Shown one piece after another: positions 27,502 through 36,878 of a DNA stretch of 64,000 bases (its first letter is position 1; each line of letters starts with the position of its first letter). Position numbers and translations under genes: made by a program. This stretch comes from Marisalimonas marina (GTDB lineage: Bacteria > Pseudomonadota > Alphaproteobacteria > Puniceispirillales > Marisalimonadaceae). The stretch covers positions 124,001 to 188,000 of the forward strand of contig JAYPPH010000002.1 in assembly GCA_038131365.1 (NCBI GenBank), in the 5' to 3' direction. A model generated the notes under the pieces. It did no database searches and was not told where the DNA came from. It was given only the letters and a program-made list of their open reading frames with translations.

Positions 27502-28527
27502 TTATCTGATTATAAATTGTCGTCCAAGCCACCTCCATCTATTATCATTGGCAGCCATTGTACAATTAATTCTACCTCTTCCTAATGGAAATGGTTCACT
27601 TAATCTAACTTCTATTCTTGTTTTACCGAGTCTTTTTGTCTCTGATTTAATTCCTTTGCTAGCAAAACACCTCACTGCATTATTTGGTTTTATAGATGAA
27701 GATAATGTGAAACCATAGTTAGGTGGGTTTTTGCTTATTACAGGATCAAGGGGCGAAAGATCAGAAATAGGGATGGGTAAAGCATTTACTGCTAAAATAA
27801 ATCTATCTATACTTCCGTATTGTTCATTCATAGCAAAGCGAGGCAATTGAAACAAACCCACACTTTTGTGGGCAACCCCCGAATGTTGTCCAAATGCCGC
27901 TAAAAACCCGTTTGCTTTCACTAATTCTAAAACTTCCAAACTATATTCACCGTAAGGATAAGCAAAAAACGAAGGTTTGCTACCAATTTCATCTACAAAT
28001 CGTTTGTTAGAAATTGCAAGTTCTTCGATTATCTGTGACTTCGTTAATTTATCTAAATGTGGATGTGATTTTGTTTGGCTTCCAATTGTAATACCATTGT
28101 CTCTTAATATTCTGATTTCTTCCCAACTCATGTATCCTGGAATATTATTATCAATAACGTCGGTAGAAACAAATAAAGTAAATGGCAAATTATATTTTTT
28201 AAAAATTGGCCAAGCATAATCAAAGACTGAAGAGTAGGCGTCATCTATAGTTATCACTATAGATCTATCATTTATAAGTTCTTCTTCATTTATTGCTTTA
28301 AAAGCTTTTTTAATATCTACTACATTATATTTTGGTTTGATTAATTCATTAATATGACTTTCAAACTGTTCTTTTCTTATGTTTGTAGAGGGATATCTGC
28401 TATCTCCAAATCTATGATACATAATTACAGATGCATAGTTAGCACTAGGTAATACATTAGTTTGAGTTGTTTGAGAAAATGATATTTTGGGAAATATTAG
28501 AATTAAAAAAACTAGAAAGTAATGCAT
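27502..28527 (-). CDS. Secreted polysaccharide deacetylase-family protein, one metal ligand altered
   Basis: The 341-residue product has a signal peptide (hydrophobic 3-15, cleavage near FSQT). The NodB-type domain shows the Asp-Asp pair in ITIDDAYSS (95-96), IGSQTKSHPHL (148-158) and AYPYGEYS (189-196). In the usual motif (G-x-H-T-x-S-H-P) the first metal-binding His corresponds to Gln151 here, so activity may be altered. The C-terminal region (about 230-341) is a beta-rich extension ending RWRWLGRQFIIR. Substrate is unknown; peptidoglycan or an exopolysaccharide is plausible. Confidence 0.8.
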   Translation of the reverse strand: MHYFLVFLILIFPKISFSQTTQTNVLPSANYASVIMYHRFGDSRYPSTNIRKEQFESHINELIKPKYNVVDIKKAFKAINEEELINDRSIVITIDDAYSSVFDYAWPIFKKYNLPFTLFVSTDVIDNNIPGYMSWEEIRILRDNGITIGSQTKSHPHLDKLTKSQIIEELAISNKRFVDEIGSKPSFFAYPYGEYSLEVLELVKANGFLAAFGQHSGVAHKSVGLFQLPRFAMNEQYGSIDRFILAVNALPIPISDLSPLDPVISKNPPNYGFTLSSSIKPNNAVRCFASKGIKSETKRLGKTRIEVRLSEPFPLGRGRINCTMAANDNRWRWLGRQFIIR

Positions 28528-28628
28528 ATTTTCCCCAAATTTTTATATTAAGTAACTCGATTTTATTTTGTATATATTTAATATTTAAATATTAAAACAA
28601 AAATTTTAATTTAGAAAAAATAAAAATC

Positions 28629-29345
28629 ATGATCCTCGCTATTGAAACTAACTCGTTGTACTTATCTCTTTGTCTTTTAAAAAATAACAATTTAGTTAAT
28701 AGTTTTTCCACTTCATTTAAAAATGAATTATCTGAAATTTTAATTCCCACGATTAATAAATTTTTAATAACAAATTCCATAGGTTTCCAAGAGATATCAA
28801 TTTTAGCTATAGGTTGTGGACCAGGAAGTTTTACTAGTATAAGAACCCTTATTGCAGCAGGCAAAGGTATCACATTATCCAATAGACATATTAAAAGTAT
28901 CGGCATAAATTCATTAGCTGCATTAGCAATGTCAGCTATAGACGAAGCGAAAACAAGAAAAGTTGAATATATTATTTCATCAATTGACTCAAAAAGGGAT
29001 GAACCTTTTATACAAACCTTTCAAATAACTGAGACTAAAAACAATGGAAATCTCAAACCTGTTAACAAAATCCAATCTATAAAAATGCCTAATTTAAAAC
29101 AATATCTCCTAGACCATAATTTAGAAAATAATAATATTTTGTTTGTTGGATATAATAAGGAATTAATTCCTAAAAATAAATTAAACTTACATACCTTAAA
29201 TACAATAAATCAATATTCTGATGCTTTGCTAGTTGCAAAACTTTGTTATTCACTGTTTTCAAACAAAATTAATCTTAGTTATTCGGAAATTGGCTTTAAT
29301 TATTATAAACCTTTATATGTTAGGTTTGCAGATATAAATCAATGA
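28629..29345 (+). CDS. tsaB: tRNA t6A37 biosynthesis protein TsaB
   Basis: TsaB is the scaffold partner of TsaD in making N6-threonylcarbamoyladenosine at position 37 of ANN-decoding tRNAs. The 238-residue ASKHA-fold protein opens with ILAIETNSLYLSLCLL and has the conserved LAIGCGPGSFTSIRTLIAAGKG (split; about 57-78). It overlaps rimI by 4 bp. The tsaB-rimI pair is conserved in Alphaproteobacteria. The C-terminal half is diverged, as usual for TsaB. Confidence 0.92.
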   Translation: MILAIETNSLYLSLCLLKNNNLVNSFSTSFKNELSEILIPTINKFLITNSIGFQEISILAIGCGPGSFTSIRTLIAAGKGITLSNRHIKSIGINSLAALAMSAIDEAKTRKVEYIISSIDSKRDEPFIQTFQITETKNNGNLKPVNKIQSIKMPNLKQYLLDHNLENNNILFVGYNKELIPKNKLNLHTLNTINQYSDALLVAKLCYSLFSNKINLSYSEIGFNYYKPLYVRFADINQ

Positions 29346-29776
29346 ATTTTAAAATTAGCCCATGCAATAAACAAGAATACTATTTAATAGCAAATTTAGA
29401 AAAATCACTCTTTGACTCTCCTTTTTCAATCAAAGATTTAGAAAATATGAGTTTACAAGAAGCCTTTAAAATATGGAAAATATATGGGGATAGTTTGATT
29501 GGATATGTTTGTTTTTTTCAAGTAAAGAATGAAGTTGAAATCATAAAAATAGGAATAATGAAATCTCATCAGGGTAAAAATTACGGCACCTATTTAATCA
29601 CAAAAATTAAAAAACTTTCTATAAGAAAAATATTTTTAGAAGTCTCTAGTCTTAATAAAATAGCAATAAAATTTTATGAGAAAAATGGATTTAAAATAAT
29701 TGGTGTAAGAAAAAATTATTATACCCTTAGAGACAATTCTAAAGTCAATGCAATAAGATTACTATATGAGCTTTAA
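29342..29776 (+). CDS. rimI: Ribosomal-protein-alanine N-acetyltransferase RimI-like
   Basis: RimI acetylates the N-terminal alanine of ribosomal protein S18 in E. coli. The 144-residue GNAT has the acetyl-CoA loop region (MKSHQGKNYGTYLITKIKK, a weakened Q-x-x-G-x-G/A) and the family-typical IFLEVSSLNKIAIKFYEKNG and GVRKNYY end (about 98-127). The N-terminal half is short on conserved residues. Position directly after tsaB is the strongest support for RimI rather than another GNAT. Confidence 0.85.
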   Translation: MNFKISPCNKQEYYLIANLEKSLFDSPFSIKDLENMSLQEAFKIWKIYGDSLIGYVCFFQVKNEVEIIKIGIMKSHQGKNYGTYLITKIKKLSIRKIFLEVSSLNKIAIKFYEKNGFKIIGVRKNYYTLRDNSKVNAIRLLYEL

Positions 29777-29834
29777 TAAAAATGAAATACTTTTACAGCA
29801 TAAATCATTATCTTCAATTTTATAAGGTAATCTA

Positions 29835-30716
29835 ATGTTAGCAAGAATAGTAGAAGAAACTACAAGTTTTTACCCTCTAAAAATTAACAAAATAAAAAAC
29901 TTTTTTGATCATAAAGACTTCTTTTTGAAATATCATAACTCTAGTAATAAATTTCCTATAATAGAGTCTGAAAATTACATTATTAAATTAGTACAGACGA
30001 AATCAGAGCTAAAACAAGCCCAGGCCCTTAGATATTCAGTATTCTATAAAGAAAAAAGAGCTAAGGCTACCTTACAGAAAAAAATAATTAAACTAGATTA
30101 TGACAAAATTGATAAATTTGCGGATCATTTGATTGTCGTAGATAAAAATACAAAAAACAAAGTTGTTGGAACTTATAGATTAATTAGGGGGGATGTAGCA
30201 GAATTATTTGGAGGTTTTTATTCCTCATCTGAGTTCAATCTTGAAAATATTATTAATAATTATCAAAACAAACACATCCTAGAATTAGGTAGATCTTGTG
30301 TGCATCAAAATTATAGAAATGGATCTATAATGAACCTTCTTTGGAAAGCTATAGCTGAATACGTTAAATTGTTTGATATTAAAGTTTTGATTGGGTGTGC
30401 AAGTTTCTCAGGAATAGATCCTCTTAAGTATACAGAAGAACTGTCATACTTGAGGGTAAATTTTTCTTTACCAAAAAAATTTTCTATTAAAAGTTATGAT
30501 AATAATATTTACCCAGCCTTTAAATTAAATGATAAAAACTTAAATCAATTAAGAACTTTTGCCAAGTTACCTCCCCTCATAAAAGGTTATCTTAGAGTTG
30601 GAGGTAAAGTAAGTGACAGTTTCTTCGTTGATCACAATTTTAATACTATAGATCTTTGTATTGTTGTGAGAACAAATGATATAGATAAAAAATATAAGAA
30701 AAAATACTTAAATTAA
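29835..30716 (+). CDS. olsB: Ornithine N-acyltransferase OlsB-like (GNAT/hemolysin-like)
   Basis: OlsB transfers a 3-hydroxyacyl chain from ACP to the alpha-amino group of ornithine, making lyso-ornithine lipid at the inner membrane. The 293-residue protein has the features of this acyltransferase group: QAQALRYSVFYKE (about 57-69), FADHLIVVDK, VGTYRLIRGD and ELGRSCVHQNYRNGSIMNLLW (split; about 154-174), then IGCASFSGIDP. It ends 1 bp before a PlsC-type gene that would be OlsA, which strongly supports the call. Ornithine lipid is P-free and often replaces phospholipid under phosphate limitation. Alternative: a related GNAT with another amino-acid acceptor. Confidence 0.82.
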   Translation: MLARIVEETTSFYPLKINKIKNFFDHKDFFLKYHNSSNKFPIIESENYIIKLVQTKSELKQAQALRYSVFYKEKRAKATLQKKIIKLDYDKIDKFADHLIVVDKNTKNKVVGTYRLIRGDVAELFGGFYSSSEFNLENIINNYQNKHILELGRSCVHQNYRNGSIMNLLWKAIAEYVKLFDIKVLIGCASFSGIDPLKYTEELSYLRVNFSLPKKFSIKSYDNNIYPAFKLNDKNLNQLRTFAKLPPLIKGYLRVGGKVSDSFFVDHNFNTIDLCIVVRTNDIDKKYKKKYLN

Positions 30717-30717
30717 T

Positions 30718-31539
30718 ATGGTCAAAGATATTATTAATGAAAAACTATATTCAAACCCATTACAGAATCTAAATTCTTTAGATCATCTAACCTTCGCTAT
30801 TAAACTCATATTATTTGTTATAGCTGCAATAATTCTAATTTTGGTTAATTTTTTTTTGGGTAGGTTTGTAAAGTCGATTAGAAATAATTCACCAATATTT
30901 TTTCATAAGTTTCTATTATGGACACTGTCTATAAATGTAGAAATAGAAGGTCAGATAGAAACAGCAAAAAATTGTAACCTGTTTGTAAGTAATCATATAT
31001 CTTACTTAGACATACCGATTTTAGGCTCTAACTTTCCTCTAAGATTTGTAGCTAAGTCAGAGGTGGCCTCTTGGGGGTTATGGGGTTTTTTGGCTAAGCT
31101 TGCTCAAACTATTTTCATAAAAAGAAACAAGAACGATACTTTTAACCAAAAACATAAATTAAAAAAATTATTATTATCAAATGAAAAAATTTTGATCTTT
31201 CCTGAGGGGACTACTTCTGACGGTAATCGTGTGCTTGATTTTAAGTCAAGCTCATTTTCTGCAGTAGAAAAAGAAAACTTTAGGATTCAGCCAATAACAC
31301 TGGTATATTCAGAATTTAATGGCATTCCTATAAATAGATGGTTGAGACCTATACTAGCTTGGTATGGTGACATGGATCTTAAGCCACATTTATCGTTTTT
31401 AGTTAACTTGAGACCAATAAAAGTGAAATTAATTTTTTCAGATCCCGTTAAATCAGAAATCTTTTCTAATAGAAAACATCTAAATAATTATTTACAAGAG
31501 ATCATAACAACTAACTATAACAACTCTAAATCAAAATAA
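30718..31539 (+). CDS. olsA: Lysophospholipid/lyso-ornithine lipid acyltransferase (OlsA/PlsC family)
   Basis: This 273-residue membrane protein has an N-terminal transmembrane segment (about 27-48), then the PlsC acyltransferase block: SNHISYLDIPILGS with the HX4D motif (His at about 92), IFIKRN, and FPEGTTSDG (about 161-169) that binds the phosphate or headgroup. Next to olsB it most likely adds the second acyl chain to lyso-ornithine lipid, but OlsA enzymes can also make phosphatidic acid, and general PlsC function cannot be excluded. miaB follows after about 57 bp. Confidence 0.83.
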   Translation: MVKDIINEKLYSNPLQNLNSLDHLTFAIKLILFVIAAIILILVNFFLGRFVKSIRNNSPIFFHKFLLWTLSINVEIEGQIETAKNCNLFVSNHISYLDIPILGSNFPLRFVAKSEVASWGLWGFLAKLAQTIFIKRNKNDTFNQKHKLKKLLLSNEKILIFPEGTTSDGNRVLDFKSSSFSAVEKENFRIQPITLVYSEFNGIPINRWLRPILAWYGDMDLKPHLSFLVNLRPIKVKLIFSDPVKSEIFSNRKHLNNYLQEIITTNYNNSKSK

Positions 31540-31596
31540 CTTGCAAATTTTTAATATAACTGGCAGTAAGTGATTTTTATCAAAATAGCTGGTTAG

Positions 31597-32949
31597 ATGA
31601 AAAAACTATTTATTAAAACACATGGCTGTCAAATGAATTTTTATGATTCTGAGAGAATGACAGATTTGCTTAAACCTCATGGTTATGAATTAGACAATAG
31701 CGCTGAAGATGCAGATTTGATAGTCTTAAATACATGTCATATTCGTGAGAAAGCAGTTGAGAAAACTTTTTCTGAGCTAGGTCGTATAAGAAACCAAATA
31801 AATTTAAGGGAAGAAAAAACAGGGAAAAAGTCCATAGTTGCAGTAGCTGGTTGCGTCGCACAAGCTCAAGGCAAAGAAATAATGAAGAGGTCACCCTGGG
31901 TCGATATAGTTGTTGGGCCACAGTCATACCAAACCTTACCTGAGCTTATAGCTAAGATTGATCCTATTAAAAAGAATAAGAATATAAACATTGACTTTCC
32001 TACAATACCAAAATTTGATCAGTTAGAAAATCAGATCTTTGATAGAGGGCCTTCGGCATTTTTAACCATTCAAGAAGGTTGTGATAAATTTTGTACCTTC
32101 TGTGTCGTTCCATATACTAGGGGCGCTGAGTACTCAAGACCCATTAAGTCAATTGTCGATGAAGCCAAAAAACTAATAGACAGTGGAGCAAAAGAAATCA
32201 CTCTTTTAGGACAAAATGTCAATGCATGGAGTGCTAAAAGTTCTGATAAAGATGATTGGGGGTTAGGGAAATTAATTAATGAGTTAGCAAAAATTGATAA
32301 TTTGCAATCAATAAGATACACTACCTCTCATCCATTAGATATGGATTTAGAGCTTTTAGAGGCTCATAGAGATATAAAAAAATTAATGCCTTACTTACAT
32401 CTACCAGTTCAATCTGGTTCTGATAAGATTCTTAAATTAATGAATAGAAAACATACGTCGCTTGAGTATATGAAAGTTATAGAAAAGGTAAGGTACTATA
32501 AACCTGATATAGCAATATCAGGTGATTTTATCATTGGCTTTCCAGGGGAGACTGATAAGGATCATCAAGCAACAATAGATTTAATAAAAGAAATTAAATA
32601 CTCACAAGCCTATTCTTTTAAATACTCTATAAGGCCAGGAACCCCGGCGGGCTCTTTTGATGATCATGTAGATGAGAACTTAAAAAAATTAAGATTGCAA
32701 GAAGTTCAAGAGCTTTTAAGGGTTCAACAAATGCAATTTAATAAAAAATTTATAAATTCAAACTTGAAAGTTTTAGTTTTAAGAAATGGCAAAAAAAATG
32801 GACAATATTTAGGAAGGACTCCCTATAATCAATCTATTTATTTTAATTCAGAGCACAAAGACTTAATTGGTTCTATAGTCACAATTGAAGTAACAGACGC
32901 CTTTCAAAACAGCCTAACTGGCAAGATTAAAGATAATAAAAGTATTTAA
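31597..32949 (+). CDS. miaB: tRNA-2-methylthio-N6-dimethylallyladenosine synthase MiaB
   Basis: MiaB adds a methylthio group to i6A37 of tRNAs reading U-initial codons. The 450-residue radical-SAM enzyme has the N-terminal UPF0004 domain with three cluster cysteines (KTHGCQMNFYDS, LNTCHIREKA, VAGCVAQAQG), the radical-SAM cluster motif EGCDKFCTFCVVPYTRG (about 158-174), and a C-terminal TRAM domain (about 380-446). Its last base is the first base of the phoH start codon, so the two are tightly coupled. Confidence 0.96.
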   Translation: MKKLFIKTHGCQMNFYDSERMTDLLKPHGYELDNSAEDADLIVLNTCHIREKAVEKTFSELGRIRNQINLREEKTGKKSIVAVAGCVAQAQGKEIMKRSPWVDIVVGPQSYQTLPELIAKIDPIKKNKNINIDFPTIPKFDQLENQIFDRGPSAFLTIQEGCDKFCTFCVVPYTRGAEYSRPIKSIVDEAKKLIDSGAKEITLLGQNVNAWSAKSSDKDDWGLGKLINELAKIDNLQSIRYTTSHPLDMDLELLEAHRDIKKLMPYLHLPVQSGSDKILKLMNRKHTSLEYMKVIEKVRYYKPDIAISGDFIIGFPGETDKDHQATIDLIKEIKYSQAYSFKYSIRPGTPAGSFDDHVDENLKKLRLQEVQELLRVQQMQFNKKFINSNLKVLVLRNGKKNGQYLGRTPYNQSIYFNSEHKDLIGSIVTIEVTDAFQNSLTGKIKDNKSI

Positions 32950-33944
32950 TGTTAAAAAATCAACCTAGTAAAAAAGAAATAACTATTGAATTCCCGAATA
33001 ATTCACTTTTAGCTGTATTGATTGGTCAGCATAGTGTCAATATATTAAAACTTGAGAAATTATTAGACATACATATAAGCCAATTTGGTAATCAATTTAA
33101 TATATATGGTGATAAAAAAAACACTGATTTAGGAAAAACCATCTTAACAAATATCTACAATAAACTATCAAACAAAGAGATTGAGGAATTAGATCTGAAA
33201 TTTTCTAGTTTTGAAACAGAATTAAGGATGTGTAATAGCAAAAACAAGACTAATTCAAACTTAAAAAAAGTTAACGAAAAGTTTCAATACAAATTTGAAA
33301 CTTGGAAGAAAATAATAACATCCAAAAGTTTAGGACAAAATGAATATTTTGATGCACTTAATAATTATGAATTAGTATTTGGTTTAGGCCCTGCTGGTAC
33401 AGGCAAATCTTATTTGGCAGTTGCCAAGGGAATTGATATGTTAAAAAGAGGACTTGTAGAAAAGATAATACTCACGAGACCCGCGGTAGAGGCAGGCGAA
33501 AGACTTGGTTTTTTACCTGGAGATATGAAAGAAAAAATAGATCCTTACTTAAGGCCTATGTATGACGCATTATATGATATGATGCCTTCGGATAGGGTAG
33601 AAAAAAAGATTATATCAGGAGAAATTGAGATTGCTCCTTTGGCTTTTATGAGAGGAAGAACATTCAACAACGCGTTTGTTATAGTAGACGAAGCACAAAA
33701 TACTACTTCAGTTCAGATGAAAATGGTTTTAACACGTCTTGGTGAAGGATCTCGAATGGTAATAAATGGAGACTTGAGTCAGGTTGATCTTCCGTCTGGA
33801 CAGGTTTCAGGTTTACAAGAATCTAAACAAATTCTTTCTAAGATTAGTGATATTAAGATTGTGACTCTTGAAGCGGAGGACGTGATTAGGCATCCAATAG
33901 TTGCCAAGATCATTAAAGCTTATGATCAAAAAAATAAAAATTAA
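32949..33944 (+). CDS. ybeZ: PhoH-like ATPase (YbeZ)
   Basis: YbeZ is a cytoplasmic P-loop ATPase that works with YbeY in ribosome quality control and RNA processing. The 331-residue protein has an N-terminal KH-like segment (about 10-75), then the PhoH domain with Walker A FGLGPAGTGKSYLAVAKG (about 145-162), LTRPAVEAGERLGFLPGD, and Walker B FVIVDEAQNTT (about 243-253). Order miaB-ybeZ-ybeY-corC-lnt is one of the most stable in Proteobacteria. Confidence 0.95.
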   Translation: MLKNQPSKKEITIEFPNNSLLAVLIGQHSVNILKLEKLLDIHISQFGNQFNIYGDKKNTDLGKTILTNIYNKLSNKEIEELDLKFSSFETELRMCNSKNKTNSNLKKVNEKFQYKFETWKKIITSKSLGQNEYFDALNNYELVFGLGPAGTGKSYLAVAKGIDMLKRGLVEKIILTRPAVEAGERLGFLPGDMKEKIDPYLRPMYDALYDMMPSDRVEKKIISGEIEIAPLAFMRGRTFNNAFVIVDEAQNTTSVQMKMVLTRLGEGSRMVINGDLSQVDLPSGQVSGLQESKQILSKISDIKIVTLEAEDVIRHPIVAKIIKAYDQKNKN

Positions 33945-33965
33945 CTTTCACAAATTAATATATTC

Positions 33966-34505
33966 ATGAAAAAAGAATCGATTGACATTTATAAAGTTTG
34001 GAAAAATAACACTTTTACAATTGAATTAAACATAGATGGAACTCTATGGACGAAAGATCTTGTTAATAATTTTGAAAAACAACTATTCAAAATCTTAAAC
34101 GAATTTTCAAAAAGGGTAGATAATTTCAATCCTGAAAAAAGAAATTTGATATCTGTTATGTTTTCCACAGATAAAAAAGTTATGCAATTAAATAAACAGT
34201 TTAGAAATATTAATAAACCTACAAATGTTCTTTCTTTTCCGTCTTTAACTAATTCCACATCAAAATTTAAGGAAGTTTTTTTAGGAGATATTATATTTTC
34301 TATTGAAACGATCTTATCAGAAGCCAAAATTAATAACATAAGTATAATTGATCATTTGATCCACTTATTTATTCATGGTTTATTACATCTACTAGGCTAT
34401 GATCATAAGACAGAGGATGAGGCTAGGGATATGGAAAATTTAGAAATTACCATTTTAGAACAATTAAGTATACCAAACCCTTATGAAATAAAAAATGAAA
34501 ATTAA
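33966..34505 (+). CDS. ybeY: Endoribonuclease YbeY
   Basis: YbeY is a zinc-dependent endoribonuclease involved in 16S rRNA 3' maturation and ribosome quality control. The 179-residue protein has the diagnostic metal motif HxxxHxxxxxH in HGLLHLLGYDH (about 138-148), and the upstream NKPTNVLSFPS (about 79-89) with the conserved NVLSFP. It has a slightly long N-terminus compared with E. coli. Its end overlaps corC by 11 bp. Confidence 0.95.
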   Translation: MKKESIDIYKVWKNNTFTIELNIDGTLWTKDLVNNFEKQLFKILNEFSKRVDNFNPEKRNLISVMFSTDKKVMQLNKQFRNINKPTNVLSFPSLTNSTSKFKEVFLGDIIFSIETILSEAKINNISIIDHLIHLFIHGLLHLLGYDHKTEDEARDMENLEITILEQLSIPNPYEIKNEN

Positions 34506-35364
34506 ATTTCCCAGTTTTTTTAAAAAAAATAAATTAGAAGATACTAACACGAATTTTGATAAAGAATTAGAACAGTTTGTAGCAAAGAGAATAAGCGCTG
34601 ACGACTTAAATGGTAATGCCCTAAGTCATGAAAATGAATTATTAAAAAATCTCGCAGGGTTAAGAGGAATTACAGCTGCAGATGTTATGGTGCCAAGAGT
34701 TGATATTGTTTCAGTTGCAATGTCTGATAATTTTAAAGATATTGTTAAACAATTGATAAAAACCAATCATAGTAGGGTTCCGGTAAGAAAAGATAGTTTG
34801 GACGATATTGTAGGTATTCTTCATATCAAAGACGTGCTTGCTAATTTATTTTTAAAAGAAAAACCAGATATTAAATCTTTATTAAAAGATCCTTTTTTTG
34901 TCTCACCATCAATTAGCCTGCTTGATTTATTATATGAAATGAGAGTTAAAAGACGTCACCTAGCCCTAGTGGTTGATGAGTACGGTGGAATTGATGGGCT
35001 GGTTACAATTGAGGATCTTGTTGAAGAACTAGTTGGAGAAATTGAAGATGAACATGAATCCTCTACCGAAATAAGATTAGATAAATTAGAAGATGGCTCA
35101 ATAGTAGTAGAAGCAAGGATAATCGTTGATTTATTTGAAGATCTTATTAGATCAATAAGGAAAGAAGATTTAAATGATGAAATTGAAACTCTTGGCGGTT
35201 TTATTATCAGTATAGCTGGTAGGGTCCCAGTAAAAGGTGAGGTTATAAGATATTCACCTTCAGGATTGAAGTTCGAAATCTTAGAAGCGGATCCACGAAA
35301 AATAACTTTAGTTAAAATAATTGGCCTAAACAATATTTCAGATTTAGCTCAATCCACACTTTAA
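34495..35364 (+). CDS. corC: CBS-domain CorC/HlyC-family protein (YbeX)
   Basis: The 289-residue soluble protein has a tandem CBS pair starting TAADVMVPRVDIVSV (about 61-75) and LALVVDEYGGIDGLVTIEDL (about 156-175), then a CorC/HlyC C-terminal domain (about 205-285, ending LKFEILEADPRKITLVKI). It lacks the DUF21 membrane domain. E. coli YbeX is linked to magnesium homeostasis and to rRNA metabolism with YbeY. It lies between ybeY and lnt, overlapping ybeY. Confidence 0.93.
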   Translation: MKIKFPSFFKKNKLEDTNTNFDKELEQFVAKRISADDLNGNALSHENELLKNLAGLRGITAADVMVPRVDIVSVAMSDNFKDIVKQLIKTNHSRVPVRKDSLDDIVGILHIKDVLANLFLKEKPDIKSLLKDPFFVSPSISLLDLLYEMRVKRRHLALVVDEYGGIDGLVTIEDLVEELVGEIEDEHESSTEIRLDKLEDGSIVVEARIIVDLFEDLIRSIRKEDLNDEIETLGGFIISIAGRVPVKGEVIRYSPSGLKFEILEADPRKITLVKIIGLNNISDLAQSTL

Positions 35365-35371
35365 TATTTTT

Positions 35372-36850
35372 ATGAAAAAAATTTATAAAATTTTAATTTT
35401 CTTTTTTTTAGGAGCAATATCAACTTTTGCAGTTCCTCCTTTTTCTTTTTTTCTGACAATCTTCTTCTTAGGATTTGGAATACATAAAATATCCTTATTA
35501 TCTTCACTTAAGCAAACATTTTTAGCCGGTTGGGCGCTAGGATTTGGATGGTTTCTATTTGGTTTATATTGGATTGGTTCAGCCTTTATTGTGGCAGATA
35601 CATATCATATTTATTTCATGCCGTTTGCTGTAATTTTTTTACCAAGTTTGTTGGCTGTTTTTTGGGGATTGGCTTTTTTATTCGCTAAATTATTTACTAG
35701 AAATAAAGATTCTTCTTTGATGATGATTATAGTGCTATTGTCTTTGTTTGAATATGTGAGAGCCTTTATTTTTACTGGATTTCCTTGGTTAATGCCCTCA
35801 ATGGTATTGTCAGGAAATGAATATTTCATACAAGCTTTTTCTTATATCGGAAGTTTCGCATGCAATTTAGTAGTTATTACTTTATCGGTCTTACCTTTTA
35901 TTATTTTTTCCAATATACAAAAAAAAATCATTGTTTTTTTAATATGTTTTATACCAATTACGAGCTTATTTTTATTTAGTTTTTTAAGATATAATAATAA
36001 AGAAACACAAACTTATAATAATCAATTAGTCACAATTGTTCAGCCTAATATTAAACAAAAAGAAAAGTGGAACATTAACAAAAGAAATATACATTTAAAA
36101 AAATTAATAGAATTATCTAATTACAGCAATTACAAACAAGAAAATTTAGAAAGGCTAATCATTTGGCCGGAAACAAGCTTTGCTGGTTTTATTCCAAATG
36201 AAAAATTAGTTTTATCATCTCTTGCTAAGAAAATACTTAAAAATCCTCAAAGTAAATTAGTTGTTGGATTGTTAAGAGTTAATCAAAATGATATTCATAA
36301 TTCTTTAGTGTTTTTAAACTCAAATGGAGAAATTATATACGAATATGACAAATTGCATTTAGTACCATTTGGTGAGTATATTCCTCTCAGACATGTTCTT
36401 AGTGAAGTAGCTAATTATTTCAGCCCAAAAGATTTTTCTCCTGGAAATCCAAAGCCAAATTTTCATTTAGAGGGCTTTGGAGATATTATAACTTTAATAT
36501 GTTATGAAATTTTATTTTCTAATGAAATTAAAAAAAGAATTACAAAAAAAACAAATCTCTTAATTAATATAACAAATGACGCATGGTTTGGAAAGACTGT
36601 TGGTCCTCATCAACACCTTGCATTAGCGAAAATCAAAGCTGTAGAATTAGGTTTACCATTAGTAAGAGTAGCTAACACAGGGATTTCCGCTTTTATATCA
36701 CCTTATGGTGAAGAAATAACTACAATTAATTTGGACAAAGAAGATACTAAAACAATTAGAATTGTTAATGGGTTACAAAATACTCCATATAAAAAATTTG
36801 GAGAAATAATTTTCTTTATGTTAATAGTAATATTTTTATCATCAGCTTGA
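35372..36850 (+). CDS. lnt: Apolipoprotein N-acyltransferase
   Basis: Lnt adds the third acyl chain to the N-terminal cysteine of lipoproteins at the inner membrane. The 492-residue protein has about six to seven N-terminal hydrophobic segments, then a periplasmic nitrilase domain with the catalytic triad: Glu in IIWPETSFAG (about 263-272), Lys in YDKLHLVPFGEY (about 327-338) and Cys in LICYEILF (about 374-381), plus a last transmembrane helix at the C-terminus. Clients in this window would include the lipoproteins at 3369, 4937 and 13720. metK follows 28 bp later; the HTH gene often found between them elsewhere is absent. Confidence 0.96.
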   Translation: MKKIYKILIFFFLGAISTFAVPPFSFFLTIFFLGFGIHKISLLSSLKQTFLAGWALGFGWFLFGLYWIGSAFIVADTYHIYFMPFAVIFLPSLLAVFWGLAFLFAKLFTRNKDSSLMMIIVLLSLFEYVRAFIFTGFPWLMPSMVLSGNEYFIQAFSYIGSFACNLVVITLSVLPFIIFSNIQKKIIVFLICFIPITSLFLFSFLRYNNKETQTYNNQLVTIVQPNIKQKEKWNINKRNIHLKKLIELSNYSNYKQENLERLIIWPETSFAGFIPNEKLVLSSLAKKILKNPQSKLVVGLLRVNQNDIHNSLVFLNSNGEIIYEYDKLHLVPFGEYIPLRHVLSEVANYFSPKDFSPGNPKPNFHLEGFGDIITLICYEILFSNEIKKRITKKTNLLINITNDAWFGKTVGPHQHLALAKIKAVELGLPLVRVANTGISAFISPYGEEITTINLDKEDTKTIRIVNGLQNTPYKKFGEIIFFMLIVIFLSSA

Positions 36851-36878
36851 TATTATCATCTAAAATAAAGGGGCACAA

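Noticed and set aside
36851..36878. SAM riboswitch before metK
   Set aside because: The gap after lnt is only 28 bp, too short for any known SAM-binding class, and shows just a ribosome-binding site.
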